From Acidobacteriota bacterium (GTDB taxonomy: Bacteria; Acidobacteriota; Polarisedimenticolia; J045), in NCBI GenBank assembly GCA_017994815.1, contig JAGOJY010000002.1, positions 1 through 64,000 of the forward strand: a DNA stretch of 64,000 bases, read 5' to 3'. Under the pieces are notes generated by a model. That model was not told where the DNA came from and did not search any database. It was given only the letters and a program-made list of their open reading frames with translations. Positions 33,852 to 42,918 of the stretch are shown in pieces (position 1 is the stretch's first letter; every line of letters starts with the position of its first letter). Made by a program: the position numbers and the translations under genes.

Positions 33852-35459
33852 ATGGTCGCCCTGCGCTTGCTGCGGGCCACGCCGGCCCTCGTCGCTGCCA
33901 TCGCCGTCGCCGCAGCGGCCGGGCCGCCGGCCGCGCCGGCGGCCGCCCCGTTCGCGGCGCTGGTGCGCGAAAGCGCGGCCGCCGCCGGCCTGAGCGGCGA
34001 CGATCTCTCCCCCGCCCTCGCCACCGGCGGACCCTTGGCCGAGGCGCTGCGCGTGCGGCCGCCCCTCGCCGCCAGCGTGAGCAACCACGAGCCCGCGGTG
34101 CGCGTGCACTACGCGCTCGGGCCGGCCGTCCGCGACGCCGACGCCGACGGCGTGCCGGACCGCGCGGCAGTCGCCATCCGCGAGGCGGTGCGCGCGCTCG
34201 AGTTCTGCCGCGCGGCGGGGCTCGGCGCACCGGCGGACGACGGCGACGGCGAGCTCGACATCTACCTCGTCCCGCTCGCGGGCGCGGTGCGCGGCTACGC
34301 CGCCGTCGAGCGCGCCAGCCCGCCGGGCCGGGGCGGCGCCGGGTTCGCGGTCGTCGACGTCTCGGCCCAGCAGGACGAGCTGCAGTTCCGCGGCGCGGTC
34401 AGCCGCTCGGTGGCGCGGTTGGTCCTCGCCGCGCGCGACGCCGGCGCGCCGACGTGGTGGACCGAGCCGAGCGCCGCGTGGATCCAGTCGCGGGTCTCGG
34501 GAACCGAGCCGGAGCTGGACGGCGACGCGCAGGCGCGCTGGAACCAGGCCGAGCGCGGGATCGAGACCGACGATCCCCTGCTCGCGCGCGGCAACGTCGT
34601 GCTGCTCTGGTCGATCGGCCGCCCGGCGCAGGAGTCGCGCGCCGTCGCGGCGACGTGGCGCGCGCTCGCCGCGCGCGGCGAGTCCGAGAGCGCCCTCGGC
34701 GCCATCGAGAAGGGCTTGCGCCAGTCGCTCGGCGGCGGGCTGGCGGACCTGCTGCTGCGCGCCGCGGTGGTCCACGTCACCGACGAGGCGCCGGATGTGC
34801 GCTGGGCGCTGGAGATCGCGGAGTTGCCGCTGCTCGACGTCCCGGCGGCGCTGCCGGTCGCGCCGCTGGGCGCGGCGCTGCTGCGCCTCGCCCCCGATCC
34901 GGGCTCGCCCGAGGGGACCGAGTTGAACCTGCGCGTGGCCGAGGAGGGCTGGACGGCCGTGCTCGTCGCCCGGCGCCGCGACGGCGGGTGGGACCGCACG
35001 ACGCTCGACTTCGACCGGCAGGGCGCCGCGCAGGCGATCGTTCCGTGGACCGACTACGGCGCCGCCGTGGTCGTGCTCGCGCGCGGGGCCGCGACGAGCG
35101 CCGCGGCCCGCGGCGCCGCCCCGTGGCGCCTGTCGGCCGAGAGCGCCGGGCGCGGGGACCTGTTCGGCCTCTCGGCGTTCGGCGTCCGCGCGGTCGTGGG
35201 CCGGCTGGTCGAGATCTCGTGGTCCAGCGCCTGGGAGGAGAACCTCTTCGGCTGGGTCGTCGAGCGGGCGGCCGGCAAGGACGGGCCGTGGACCGCGGTC
35301 AACGCGCTCCCGGTCCCGGCTGTCGGTCTGCCGAGCGAGGGCACGGGCTACCTGTTGCAGGACGAGCCGCCGGCGGGACTCCCGCGCGTGTTGTACCGCC
35401 TCGTCGCCGTGACCCGCACCGGGCTGCGCGTGACCGGTCCCGCCGTCACCCTGCGCTGA
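33852..35459 (+). CDS. Secreted MXAN_6640-like protein lacking a metalloprotease motif
   Basis: 535 residues with a signal peptide (ATPALVAAIAVAAAAGPPAAPAAA). A region DADADGVPDRAAVAIREAV (95-113) and GDGELDIYLVPL, then TWWTEPSAAWIQSRV (201-215), follow the layout I associate with the MXAN_6640 putative metalloprotease family. There HExxH normally sits some 15-20 residues before WxxE-tAxWM. Here that place reads GAVSRSVARLVLAARDAG, with no zinc site. It is therefore probably non-catalytic. The C-terminal 200 residues are beta-rich and FnIII-like. It is transcribed from an unusually good promoter as a near-leaderless mRNA. Confidence 0.6.
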   Translation: MVALRLLRATPALVAAIAVAAAAGPPAAPAAAPFAALVRESAAAAGLSGDDLSPALATGGPLAEALRVRPPLAASVSNHEPAVRVHYALGPAVRDADADGVPDRAAVAIREAVRALEFCRAAGLGAPADDGDGELDIYLVPLAGAVRGYAAVERASPPGRGGAGFAVVDVSAQQDELQFRGAVSRSVARLVLAARDAGAPTWWTEPSAAWIQSRVSGTEPELDGDAQARWNQAERGIETDDPLLARGNVVLLWSIGRPAQESRAVAATWRALAARGESESALGAIEKGLRQSLGGGLADLLLRAAVVHVTDEAPDVRWALEIAELPLLDVPAALPVAPLGAALLRLAPDPGSPEGTELNLRVAEEGWTAVLVARRRDGGWDRTTLDFDRQGAAQAIVPWTDYGAAVVVLARGAATSAAARGAAPWRLSAESAGRGDLFGLSAFGVRAVVGRLVEISWSSAWEENLFGWVVERAAGKDGPWTAVNALPVPAVGLPSEGTGYLLQDEPPAGLPRVLYRLVAVTRTGLRVTGPAVTLR

Positions 35460-35505
35460 CCGGCACCGTGAAGGGCGCCGGCGGATCCGGTCCCCGACCG
35501 TAACG

Positions 35506-35511
35506 TAGAAT
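35506..35511 (+). promoter_or_regulatory. -10 element of argS (leaderless)
   Basis: TAGAAT ends 7 nt before the argS ATG (spacer CCGCGGC). The transcript would start at or within 1 nt of the start codon. The same hexamer-spacer-ATG arrangement precedes bamA and larE. Confidence 0.6.
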
Positions 35512-35518
35512 CCGCGGC

Positions 35519-37516
35519 ATGCTGGATCTCTTTGCCAACCTGCGCGAGTCGATCGAGGGCGCGGTGCGCGAGCTTGCCGGCGATGGCGCGCGCACGCCCC
35601 CGGTGCAGTTCCCCCCCGATCCCGAGCTGGGCGACCTGGCCAGCCCCGCCGCCCTGTCCCTGGCCAAGGCGTTGCGGCGCAGGCCGCAGGACATCGCCGC
35701 CGAACTCGCCCAACGGGTGCGCGCGCTCCCCGGGGTGGCCGCGGTCGAGATCGCCGGCCCCGGGTACGTCAACGTGCGCGTCGACCGCACGGCCGCCGTC
35801 CGCACGCTGCTCGGACCCGAGCCGGCGGCCGCCCCGTCCGGCGACAAGGTGATCGTCGAGCACACCAACATCAATCCGAACAAGGCGGCCCACATCGGCC
35901 ACCTGCGCAACGCGGTCCTCGGCGACACGCTGGTGCGGGCCCTGCGGGCGCTCGGCCGCGACGTCGAGGTGCAGAACTACATCGACGACACCGGCGTGCA
36001 GGTCGCCGACGCGGTCGTTGCGCTGACCGAACTGGCCGGTCTGGACGAGGCCGGGGTGCGCGGGATGGTCGCGGCCGCGGAGCGGCGCGTCGCCGCGGGC
36101 GGGCCGGGCATCGACCACGACCTGTGGGACCTCTACGCCCGCGTCACCGCGTGGTACGAGGAGGACGCCGCGCGGCTCGCGCTGCGCGCCGCGGTCCTGC
36201 ACGAGCTGGAGGGCGGCGAGGGTCCGCGGGCGCGCATCGGCGCGACGGTCGCCTCCGAGGTCGTGCGCTGCCACCTGCGCACGATGGCGCGGCTCGGCAT
36301 CCGCTACGAGCTGCTCCCGCGCGAGAGCGACATCCTGCGCCACCGCTTCTGGGAGACGGCGTTCGCGCGGCTGCGCGAGAGCGGCGCGATCGCGCTGGCG
36401 GCCGAGGGCAAGGCCGCCGGGTGCTGGATCATGAACCTCCCGCACGCCGACGAGTCCGCGGGCGGCGAGGAGTACGAGAAGGTCATCGTCCGCTCGGACG
36501 GGACGGTGACGTACGTTGGGAAGGACATCGCGTACCAGCTCTGGAAGTTCGGCCTGCTCGGCGCCGACTTCGAGTACCGGCCGCTCGACGGCTTCGCCTA
36601 CGACGACGGGACGCGGCCGTGGGTCACGGCCCACCCCGGGGACGGCGCCGCCGGCGCGCCGCGCTTCGGCCGCGGCGCGGCGGTCTACAACGTGATCGAC
36701 GTGCGGCAGTCGTACCTGCAGCGCGTGGTGCGCCAGGCACTCGAGCGGCTCGGCCACGAGCGCGAGGCGGGGCGCTCGATCCACTTCTCGTACGAGATGG
36801 TGGCCCTCTCGCCGGACACCGCGCTGCAGCTGCAGCCCGGGCTGCAGCTCTCGGAGGACGACCGGCGGCGCCCGTGGCTCGACATGAGCGGCCGGCGCGG
36901 GCTCGGCGTGAAGGCCGACCACCTGCTGGAACTGCTCGAGCGCCGCGCGCTGGACGAGGTCCGCGCGCGGAACGCCGACCTGCCGGCGGCGGAGCAGGAG
37001 ACGATCGCGCGCCAGGTGGCGATCGGCGCACTGCGTTACTACATGCTCCGCTTCACCCGCAACAAGGTGGTCGCGTTCGACATCGACGAGGCGCTCGCGT
37101 TCGAGGGCGAGACCGGCCCGTACTGCCAGTACGCGGCGGTGCGCGTGGCGCGGATCGTGGACAAGCTCGCCGAGAGGCTCGCGACCGGCGCGGACGAAGT
37201 GCGGCGCCGCGCCGCGCAGGCCCGGTTCGCCGACCTCCCGGCCGACACCGCCGCCGAGCACTGGAAGTTGGTCCACCAGGCGGCGCGGCTGCCCGAGGCG
37301 GTCCGCCTGGCCGTCGAGAACCTGGAGTTCGCCACGCTCGCCAAGTACGCCTTCGAGCTGGCCCAGTCGATCAGCGGCTTCTACCACCGGCACCAGGTCA
37401 TCGCCGAGCCGCGGGAGGAAGTGCGCGTGGCCCGGCTCGCCGTGCTGCTCGTCGCCGGGCGCTCGCTGCACCGCGCGCTCGGCCTGATGGGGGTACCGGT
37501 CCCGTCCCGGATGTGA
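35519..37516 (+). CDS. argS: Arginyl-tRNA synthetase
   Basis: A 665-residue class Ia synthetase for tRNA-Arg. The N-terminal Add1 domain occupies about 1-105. HIGH is HIGH itself (125-128, NKAAHIGHLRN), followed by VEVQNYIDDTGVQVAD. A KMSKS equivalent is not conserved, as in many ArgRS (MSGRRGLGVKADHLLEL). The C-terminal anticodon-binding DALR-type domain starts near LAKYAFELAQSISGFYH. The ATG lacks a Shine-Dalgarno but has TAGAAT 7 nt upstream, so translation is probably leaderless. Confidence 0.95.
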   Translation: MLDLFANLRESIEGAVRELAGDGARTPPVQFPPDPELGDLASPAALSLAKALRRRPQDIAAELAQRVRALPGVAAVEIAGPGYVNVRVDRTAAVRTLLGPEPAAAPSGDKVIVEHTNINPNKAAHIGHLRNAVLGDTLVRALRALGRDVEVQNYIDDTGVQVADAVVALTELAGLDEAGVRGMVAAAERRVAAGGPGIDHDLWDLYARVTAWYEEDAARLALRAAVLHELEGGEGPRARIGATVASEVVRCHLRTMARLGIRYELLPRESDILRHRFWETAFARLRESGAIALAAEGKAAGCWIMNLPHADESAGGEEYEKVIVRSDGTVTYVGKDIAYQLWKFGLLGADFEYRPLDGFAYDDGTRPWVTAHPGDGAAGAPRFGRGAAVYNVIDVRQSYLQRVVRQALERLGHEREAGRSIHFSYEMVALSPDTALQLQPGLQLSEDDRRRPWLDMSGRRGLGVKADHLLELLERRALDEVRARNADLPAAEQETIARQVAIGALRYYMLRFTRNKVVAFDIDEALAFEGETGPYCQYAAVRVARIVDKLAERLATGADEVRRRAAQARFADLPADTAAEHWKLVHQAARLPEAVRLAVENLEFATLAKYAFELAQSISGFYHRHQVIAEPREEVRVARLAVLLVAGRSLHRALGLMGVPVPSRM

Positions 37517-37605
37517 GGCGCGGGGAGGGCGCAGCACGCAGCGCGACCGCGAGGTCCCCGCGGTGGCCGGCACCGCTAGAATTTCCGGCGACGAGAGGGT
37601 CCGAC

Positions 37606-38436
37606 ATGCGCCGCCCCTTGGTACCCCGTTGCGCCACCCTGCTGCCGCTCCTGCTGCTGCCGCTGCTGCTGCCGCTCGCCGCGGCGGCCGAGGAACTGCC
37701 GGCCGCACCGCCTGTCGCCGGCGCGCCGGCGACGCGCGAGTCCACGGTCGAGCTGACGGCGGCGGACGGCGTGCTGCTGAAAGGCGTGCTGGCCGTCCCG
37801 GACGTGCCGGGGACCGAGGGCCGGCGCTGGCCGGTGGCGATCCTGATCCACGACCACAAGCGCAGCCGCGATTCGCTGTTGGACCTGTGCGACGCGCTCG
37901 CCGCCGCCGGGGTGGCCTCGGTGCGCATGGACCAGCGCGGCTTCGGCCAGTCGACGGCGACCGCGGACAAGAGCTTCTACGTCTTCCCGATCGTCCCCGA
38001 GGCCCACCTCCGGCGGGCCGTGGGCGACCAGAAGCTGCTCCTGGAGTGGCTCCGGCAGGACCCGGCGATCGACGCCACGCGGCTCGCCGTCGTCGGTGTC
38101 GGGCACGGCGCGCTCACCGCGGCCGAGTTCGCGGGGCGCGGCTCCGCGGTCAAGGCGCTCGTCGCGGTCGACCCGGTCGAGGCCGTCGCCGGCTTCCGCC
38201 CGGAGCAGGACCTCGCGACGTACGACCGCCGGCCGGCGCTGATCGTCTGCTCGGCGTTTCCGCAGTCGCGCGCGCGTGCGGCGCGCTGGGCCGAGTACGG
38301 CCTCGGCCCGCGCGTGGTGCACTGCGACGAGTCGTTCGACAGCCGCGACCGGCTGCTGCGCGCCGGCGCGGACGTGACGAACGAGATCGCGACGTGGGTC
38401 GCCCGCGAACTGGCGCCCCCGGCGAGCGCCCCTTGA
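37606..38436 (+). CDS. Secreted alpha/beta-hydrolase-fold protein without the nucleophile serine
   Basis: 276 residues. A signal peptide (LLLLPLLLPLAAAAE) precedes an alpha/beta hydrolase domain like dienelactone hydrolases (GVLLKGVLAVP, VAILIHDHKRSRDSLLDL, RMDQRGFGQS). The nucleophile elbow, normally GxSxG, reads GVGHG (164-168), putting Gly166 where Ser or Cys should be. The protein is thus likely inactive as a hydrolase, or uses another residue. A TAGAAT -10 lies about 27 nt upstream, followed by GAGAGGG. The stop overlaps the TTG start of the solute-binding protein gene (TTGA). Confidence 0.78.
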   Translation: MRRPLVPRCATLLPLLLLPLLLPLAAAAEELPAAPPVAGAPATRESTVELTAADGVLLKGVLAVPDVPGTEGRRWPVAILIHDHKRSRDSLLDLCDALAAAGVASVRMDQRGFGQSTATADKSFYVFPIVPEAHLRRAVGDQKLLLEWLRQDPAIDATRLAVVGVGHGALTAAEFAGRGSAVKALVAVDPVEAVAGFRPEQDLATYDRRPALIVCSAFPQSRARAARWAEYGLGPRVVHCDESFDSRDRLLRAGADVTNEIATWVARELAPPASAP

Positions 38437-40010
38437 CGCGCGGCGCGCCGCGCCCGCCCGCCGTCGCGGCGCTCGTCGCCGCCCTCGTGCTCGCGGCCGC
38501 CTGCGGCGGCCCGGCGCCGGCCCCCGCGGGTCCGCCGGTGCGCTGGTACCTGCCGACCGACCCGCGGACCCTCGACTCGGCGCGCGCGACCGAGACCTCG
38601 TCGTTCGTGATCGCCGGCATGCTCGGCGATCCGCTCCTGGACGTCGACGCCCGGCTGGAGTTCGTGCCGCGCGTCGCCGAGAGCTGGGACTGGTCGGACG
38701 ACCACCGGGTGCTGACGTTCCACCTGCGCGACGGCGTGCGCTGGCACGACGGCCGGCCGGTCACCGCGGCCGACGTGGTCCACACCTGGAAGGTGCTGTC
38801 CGACCCCGCCCGGTCCTCGCCGGACCGCAGCGCGGCGTTCAACCTCGTCGAGTCGGTCGAGGCTCCCGACCCGCGCACCGCGCGCGTGGTCTACAGCCGG
38901 CCGTTCGCCCCCGCGCTCGTCGCCTGGGCGCAGCCCCTCCTGCCCGCCCACGTCGCCGACCGCGCCGCGCACCCGGTCGGCTGCGGCCCGTGGACATTCG
39001 AGCGCTGGGACCGCGGCGAGCGGGTCCTCTTGCGCGCCAACGCGGACTACTGGGACGGGCCGCCGGCCGCGCCGGCGTTCGACTTCGAGATCCTCGGCGA
39101 CTACGCCACGCGCCTGGCCGCGCTCGAGTCCGGCAGCCTCGACGGGGCGCCGCTGATGCCGGACCAGTGGGAGCGGGTCCGCGACGACGCGGCGTTCGCC
39201 GGGCGGTTCACGACGCTCGAGTACGAGATGCTGTTCTTCTGGTACATCGCCTGGAACGGCGACGGGAGCAACGCGTTCTTCGCCGACCCGCGCGTGCGCC
39301 GCGCGATGACGCTGGCGATCGACCGCCAGGCGTACGTCGAGCGGGTGACGCGCGGCGCGGCGCGGGTGGCGGTGACGTCGTTCCACCCCGGCCACTGGTG
39401 CTACGACCCGGATCTCGCGCCGTGGCCGTACGACCCGGCGCGGGCGCGCGAGCTGCTGGCCCAAGCGGGGTGGTCCGACCGCGACGGGGACGGGGTCGTC
39501 GAACGGGACGGCCGGCCGTTCCGCTTCGAGCTGCTGTTCTCGCAGCCGCCGGCGGACAACGCCCGGGCCGCGGCGTTCGTCCAGGACAGCCTCGGGCGCG
39601 TCGGCATCGCGGTCGTCCTGCGGGCGGCGGAATGGGCGGTGTTCCAGGACCGCGCGCGGGACCGCGACTTCCAGGCGCTGATGAGTGGCCGCTACCTGGG
39701 CGTGGACCCGGACCCCTACGAGCTGTGGCACTCCTCGCAGGCCGCGCCGGGCGGCGCGAACTACGCAGGGCTGCGCGACCCGGAACTGGACGGGTGGATC
39801 GAGCGCGCGCGGGAGACCTTCGACCGCGGCGAACGCCTGCGGCTGTACCGCCTCGTCCAGGCGCGGCTGCACGAACTCCAGCCCGACACCTTCTTCTTTT
39901 ACCCGGTGTCGCGGCTGGCGGTTTCGCGCCAGCTGACCGGCGTCCGCCCGAGCCCGCTGGGGGCAATCCTCTTCTGGCCCGGGACCCGCACCTGGCGGCG
40001 CGAGCCGTGA
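38433..40010 (+). CDS. Family 5 peptide/nickel ABC transporter substrate-binding lipoprotein
   Basis: 525 residues. The leader ends in LVLAAACGG, a lipobox-like site, so it is probably a lipoprotein modified by Lgt/LspA. The mature part is an SBP_bac_5 protein: LPTDPRTLDSARATET, LTFHLRDGVRWHDGRPVTAADV, DPRVRRAMTLAIDRQAYV, YDPARARELLAQAGW. It binds oligopeptides or similar ligands in the periplasm. The TTG start overlaps the hydrolase-like gene stop. Two permease genes follow, so this is a Dpp/Opp-type importer. Confidence 0.88.
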   Translation: MTRGAPRPPAVAALVAALVLAAACGGPAPAPAGPPVRWYLPTDPRTLDSARATETSSFVIAGMLGDPLLDVDARLEFVPRVAESWDWSDDHRVLTFHLRDGVRWHDGRPVTAADVVHTWKVLSDPARSSPDRSAAFNLVESVEAPDPRTARVVYSRPFAPALVAWAQPLLPAHVADRAAHPVGCGPWTFERWDRGERVLLRANADYWDGPPAAPAFDFEILGDYATRLAALESGSLDGAPLMPDQWERVRDDAAFAGRFTTLEYEMLFFWYIAWNGDGSNAFFADPRVRRAMTLAIDRQAYVERVTRGAARVAVTSFHPGHWCYDPDLAPWPYDPARARELLAQAGWSDRDGDGVVERDGRPFRFELLFSQPPADNARAAAFVQDSLGRVGIAVVLRAAEWAVFQDRARDRDFQALMSGRYLGVDPDPYELWHSSQAAPGGANYAGLRDPELDGWIERARETFDRGERLRLYRLVQARLHELQPDTFFFYPVSRLAVSRQLTGVRPSPLGAILFWPGTRTWRREP

Positions 40011-40014
40011 CGCC

Positions 40015-40980
40015 GTGAGACTCGTGCCCCGGCTGGTCGCGGCGGCGGTGACGGTCGCCGGCGTGGTCGCGGCCAGCTTCTTCGCGCTGGTCGCGCTGCC
40101 CGGGGACCCGCTGACCGCCTTCGCCCCGGCGGACCAGCTGACGGGGCTCGGGCCGGAGCGGATCGCGGAGCTGCGGGCCGAGCTGGGCCTGGACCGGCCG
40201 CTGCCGGCGCGGTTCGCGTCGTGGGCCGCGCGCGTCGCGGTGGGCGATCTCGGCACCTCGTTCCGCACCCGGCGGCCGGTCGCCCGCGAGATCCTCGAGC
40301 GCCTCGGCCCCACCCTCCAGCTCAACCTCGCGGCGCTGGCGCTGGTCGCGCTGGTCGGGGTGCCGCTGGGCTGGGCCGCGGCGCGGCGCCCGGGCTCGGG
40401 GGTGGACCGCTGGGGCGCCGTCGGCCTGCTCGCGCTCTACGCCGTGCCGACCGTGTGGCTCGCGCTGCTGCTGCAGGACCTTTTCGCCGTCCACTGGGGG
40501 CTGCTCCCGCTCTACGGCCGCGTGCCGGCGGACGGTTCGTCCGGGCTTCTCGTGCGCCTGCGCCATCTCGCGATGCCGGCGGCCTGCCTCGCCGCGCACC
40601 AACTCGCGTTCTTCGCGCTGTTCGCCCGCGACTCGGCCCGCCAGGCCTACCTTTCGCGGCACGCCGCCGTCGCGCGGGCCGCCGGGGTCGGCGAGCCGCG
40701 CCTGTTCGCCGGGCACGCGATCCGCCCCTCGCTGCCCGCGCTGGCGGCCCTCCTCGGCCTCCTGGTCCCGGCGCAGGCGTCCGGCTCGGTGCTCGTCGAG
40801 ACCGTGTTCGCCTGGCACGGGCTGGGCCAGTACTTCCTCGACGGCGTCCTCTCGCGCGACGTCCCGGTCGTGCTCGGGATGACCCTGGTCTCCGGGCTCC
40901 TGACCGTGGCCGGCAGCCTCGCGGCCGACCTCCTCGGCCGGTTCGCCGACCCTCGCTCGCGCGCGGGGGCCCCCGCGTGA
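40015..40980 (+). CDS. ABC transporter permease, DppB-type
   Basis: 321 residues and six predicted membrane helices. The N-terminal helix is followed by ALPGDPLTAF and GLDRPLPARFASWAARVAVGDLGTSFRTRRPV, the classic DppB periplasmic loop. The cytoplasmic EAA loop ARAAGVGEPRLFAGHAIRPSLPAL contacts the ATPase. It forms a heterodimeric channel with the next gene. A GTG start lies 4 nt after the substrate-binding protein stop. The 3' end overlaps the DppC-type gene by 1 nt. Confidence 0.9.
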   Translation: MRLVPRLVAAAVTVAGVVAASFFALVALPGDPLTAFAPADQLTGLGPERIAELRAELGLDRPLPARFASWAARVAVGDLGTSFRTRRPVAREILERLGPTLQLNLAALALVALVGVPLGWAAARRPGSGVDRWGAVGLLALYAVPTVWLALLLQDLFAVHWGLLPLYGRVPADGSSGLLVRLRHLAMPAACLAAHQLAFFALFARDSARQAYLSRHAAVARAAGVGEPRLFAGHAIRPSLPALAALLGLLVPAQASGSVLVETVFAWHGLGQYFLDGVLSRDVPVVLGMTLVSGLLTVAGSLAADLLGRFADPRSRAGAPA

Positions 40981-41792
40981 TGCGCCGGCGCCAGACGCGC
41001 GCCGGCGCCGCGCTCCTCCTGGCGCTGGTCGCGGCCTGCCTCGCCGCGGCGCTGGCCGGGCTCGACCCGCGGGCGCTGGACCTGGAGCGGGTGCTCGAGC
41101 CGCCCACCCTGGGCCACCCGATGGGCACCGATGCCCTCGGCCGGGACCTCACGGCGCGGGTCTTGCACGGCGGGCGGGCCAGCCTCGCGACCGGCGCGAC
41201 CGCCACGGCCCTGGCCCTCGTCGCGGGCTCGCTCCTCGGCGCGCTCGCCGGCGCCTCGCGCGGCTGGGCCGACGTCGCCCTGGCCCGCGCCGCGGACGTC
41301 GTAAACGCGTTCCCGGCGCTGATCGGCGCCCTCGCCATCCTCGGGCTCGCCGCGGGACCGCTGGCGCTCCTGCCGGCGCCGGCGCGCGTGGGCCTGGTGG
41401 TCGGCGCGTTCTCCTGGCCGGGGTTGTTCCGCTACCTGCGCGCCGAGACCCGCGCGTGGGCTGCGAGCGACGTCCGCGCCAGCGCGCGGGCCGCAGGCGC
41501 CTCGACCCTGCGGACGGTGGTGCGCCACCTCCTGCCGCTGTCGCTCGCGCCCGCGCTGACCGTCGCGCCGTTCCTCGCGGCCGGCGCGATCCTGGCCGAG
41601 GCCGGCCTCGGCTTCCTCGGCCTCGGAATCTCGCCCCCCGATCCGTCGTGGGGCAACCTGCTGGCGGATGCCCGCGCGGCGGACCGCTCGGCCTGGTGGC
41701 TGCCGGTATTCCCGGGCACGTTCCTGTTCGCGGCCGTCCTCGGGTGCTACCTGCTCGGTGAAGGCCTGCGCTCGGCGGTCGAGCGCTCCTGA
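40980..41792 (+). CDS. ABC transporter permease, DppC-type
   Basis: 270 residues with about six membrane helices. HPMGTDALGRDLTARVLHGGRASLATG and the EAA loop ARAAGASTLRTVVRHLLPLSLAP identify the DppC/OppC family, with GLGFLGLGISPPDPSWGNLL near the end. No ATP-binding subunits (DppD/DppF) are found in the window, since the next gene, larE, is convergent. The importer must use ATPases encoded elsewhere. Confidence 0.9.
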   Translation: MRRRQTRAGAALLLALVAACLAAALAGLDPRALDLERVLEPPTLGHPMGTDALGRDLTARVLHGGRASLATGATATALALVAGSLLGALAGASRGWADVALARAADVVNAFPALIGALAILGLAAGPLALLPAPARVGLVVGAFSWPGLFRYLRAETRAWAASDVRASARAAGASTLRTVVRHLLPLSLAPALTVAPFLAAGAILAEAGLGFLGLGISPPDPSWGNLLADARAADRSAWWLPVFPGTFLFAAVLGCYLLGEGLRSAVERS

Positions 41793-41793
41793 A

Positions 41794-42618
41794 TCACCGG
41801 GCGGACGGCAGGCGCGACGGCCCCGCCGCGCGGTACCCCTCGAGGTCGAGGCAGACCCGCGCGAACCCCGCGGCGCGCACCGCCTCGACCGCGCGGGTCC
41901 TGACCGCCGGGTCGAGCATCCGCTCGATCTCCCCCGGGCCGAGTTCGATCCGTGCCATCTCGCCGTGCGCACGGACGCGGACGACGGCGAACCCGAGTTG
42001 CGCGAGCCCGCGCTCGGCGTCGTCGATCCGGCGCAGCAGCGCCGGTTCGACCGGCGTTCCCGCGGGGATGCGCGAGCTGAGGCAGGCCGAGGCCGGCTTG
42101 TCCCACGCCGAGAGCCCGAGCCGGCGTGCGAGCGCCCGGACGTCGGCCTTGGCAAAGCCGCACTCGATGAGCGGCGCGGTCACGCCGCCCTCGGCCGCGG
42201 CCCTCATTCCCGGCCGGTCGTCCGCGAGATCGTCGGTCACGGCGCCGTAGGCCAACACCGCGTCCCTGCGGCGCGCGAGCGGGACGAGCGCCCGGACGAG
42301 CGCTTTGCGACACCAGTAACAACGGTCGCCGCGGTTCTCGAGATACCGCGGATCTTCGAACTCGTCCGTCTCGACGAACACCAGTTCGGTGCCGATCTCG
42401 CGCGCGAGTCGCTCCGCGTCCTCGCGGTCGCGCCGTGGCAGGGACGGGCTGACCGCGAGCGCGGCGCAGGCCGACCCGCCGAGTTCCTGCGCCGCGACCT
42501 GGACCAAGAGCGCGCTGTCGATCCCGCCGGAGAACGCGACGACGACGCGGCCGCGTGCGCGCAACCAGGCGCGCAGCGCGCGCTCCTTCTCGGGAAGCCC
42601 GATCGGGTCGGCGAACAT
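41794..42618 (-). CDS. larE: LarE-type ATP-dependent sacrificial sulfur transferase
   Basis: A 274-residue PP-loop protein (FSGGIDSALLV, 29-39) that in the Lar pathway supplies sulfur for the nickel-pincer nucleotide cofactor by sacrificing a cysteine. The sulfur-donor position is Cys179 in KPASACLSSRIPAGTPV. An extra Cys100/Cys103 pair (DRCYWC) is the usual LarE motif. larB, larC and larA are not in the window. A TAGAAT -10 ends 7 nt before the ATG, with no Shine-Dalgarno, as in argS. It ends 1 nt from the convergent DppC-type gene. Confidence 0.9.
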   Translation of the reverse strand: MFADPIGLPEKERALRAWLRARGRVVVAFSGGIDSALLVQVAAQELGGSACAALAVSPSLPRRDREDAERLAREIGTELVFVETDEFEDPRYLENRGDRCYWCRKALVRALVPLARRRDAVLAYGAVTDDLADDRPGMRAAAEGGVTAPLIECGFAKADVRALARRLGLSAWDKPASACLSSRIPAGTPVEPALLRRIDDAERGLAQLGFAVVRVRAHGEMARIELGPGEIERMLDPAVRTRAVEAVRAAGFARVCLDLEGYRAAGPSRLPSAR

Positions 42619-42625
42619 GCGCGCG

Positions 42626-42631
42626 ATTCTA
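42626..42631 (-). promoter_or_regulatory. -10 element of larE (leaderless)
   Basis: TAGAAT on the minus strand, ending 7 nt before the larE ATG (spacer CGCGCGC). No Shine-Dalgarno lies between. The geometry is the same as at argS and bamA. Confidence 0.6.
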
Positions 42632-42889
42632 AGTACCCCGTTTCGGAAATCCAGTCGCAGCCGGTCGCCGCTGCAGCCGGCCGTGTTTCCCGAACCGGCT
42701 ACCGAAGCTGTCCGGGTTTTCATGCCGCGGTGAACGACCCCGCGGCCCGCGGCGGCGATTCGCCGGTCGGCGCGGGGATCTCACCGCGGGATCGAAAGAC
42801 ACGCGGCGCGGCGGACGGTTGCCCGGTCCCCGCGGCGGAAACCCCAGAGATTACGCCACTTTCCCGCCACTGTGCGCGAGAGATCGACC

Positions 42890-42918
42890 TTGACTGCAAG
42901 GTGCGATCGCCGTAGCTT
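42890..42918 (+). promoter_or_regulatory. Promoter of giant subtilase gene
   Basis: TTGACT (42890-42895), a 17-nt spacer and TAGCTT (42913-42918). The predicted start near 42925 leaves a leader of about 148 nt before the strong GGAGGAGGAGG ribosome site. Confidence 0.6.

Noticed and set aside
35348..37708. A 786-codon minus-strand frame opposite argS
   Set aside because: Antisense shadow with no recognisable domain. argS on the plus strand has all family motifs.
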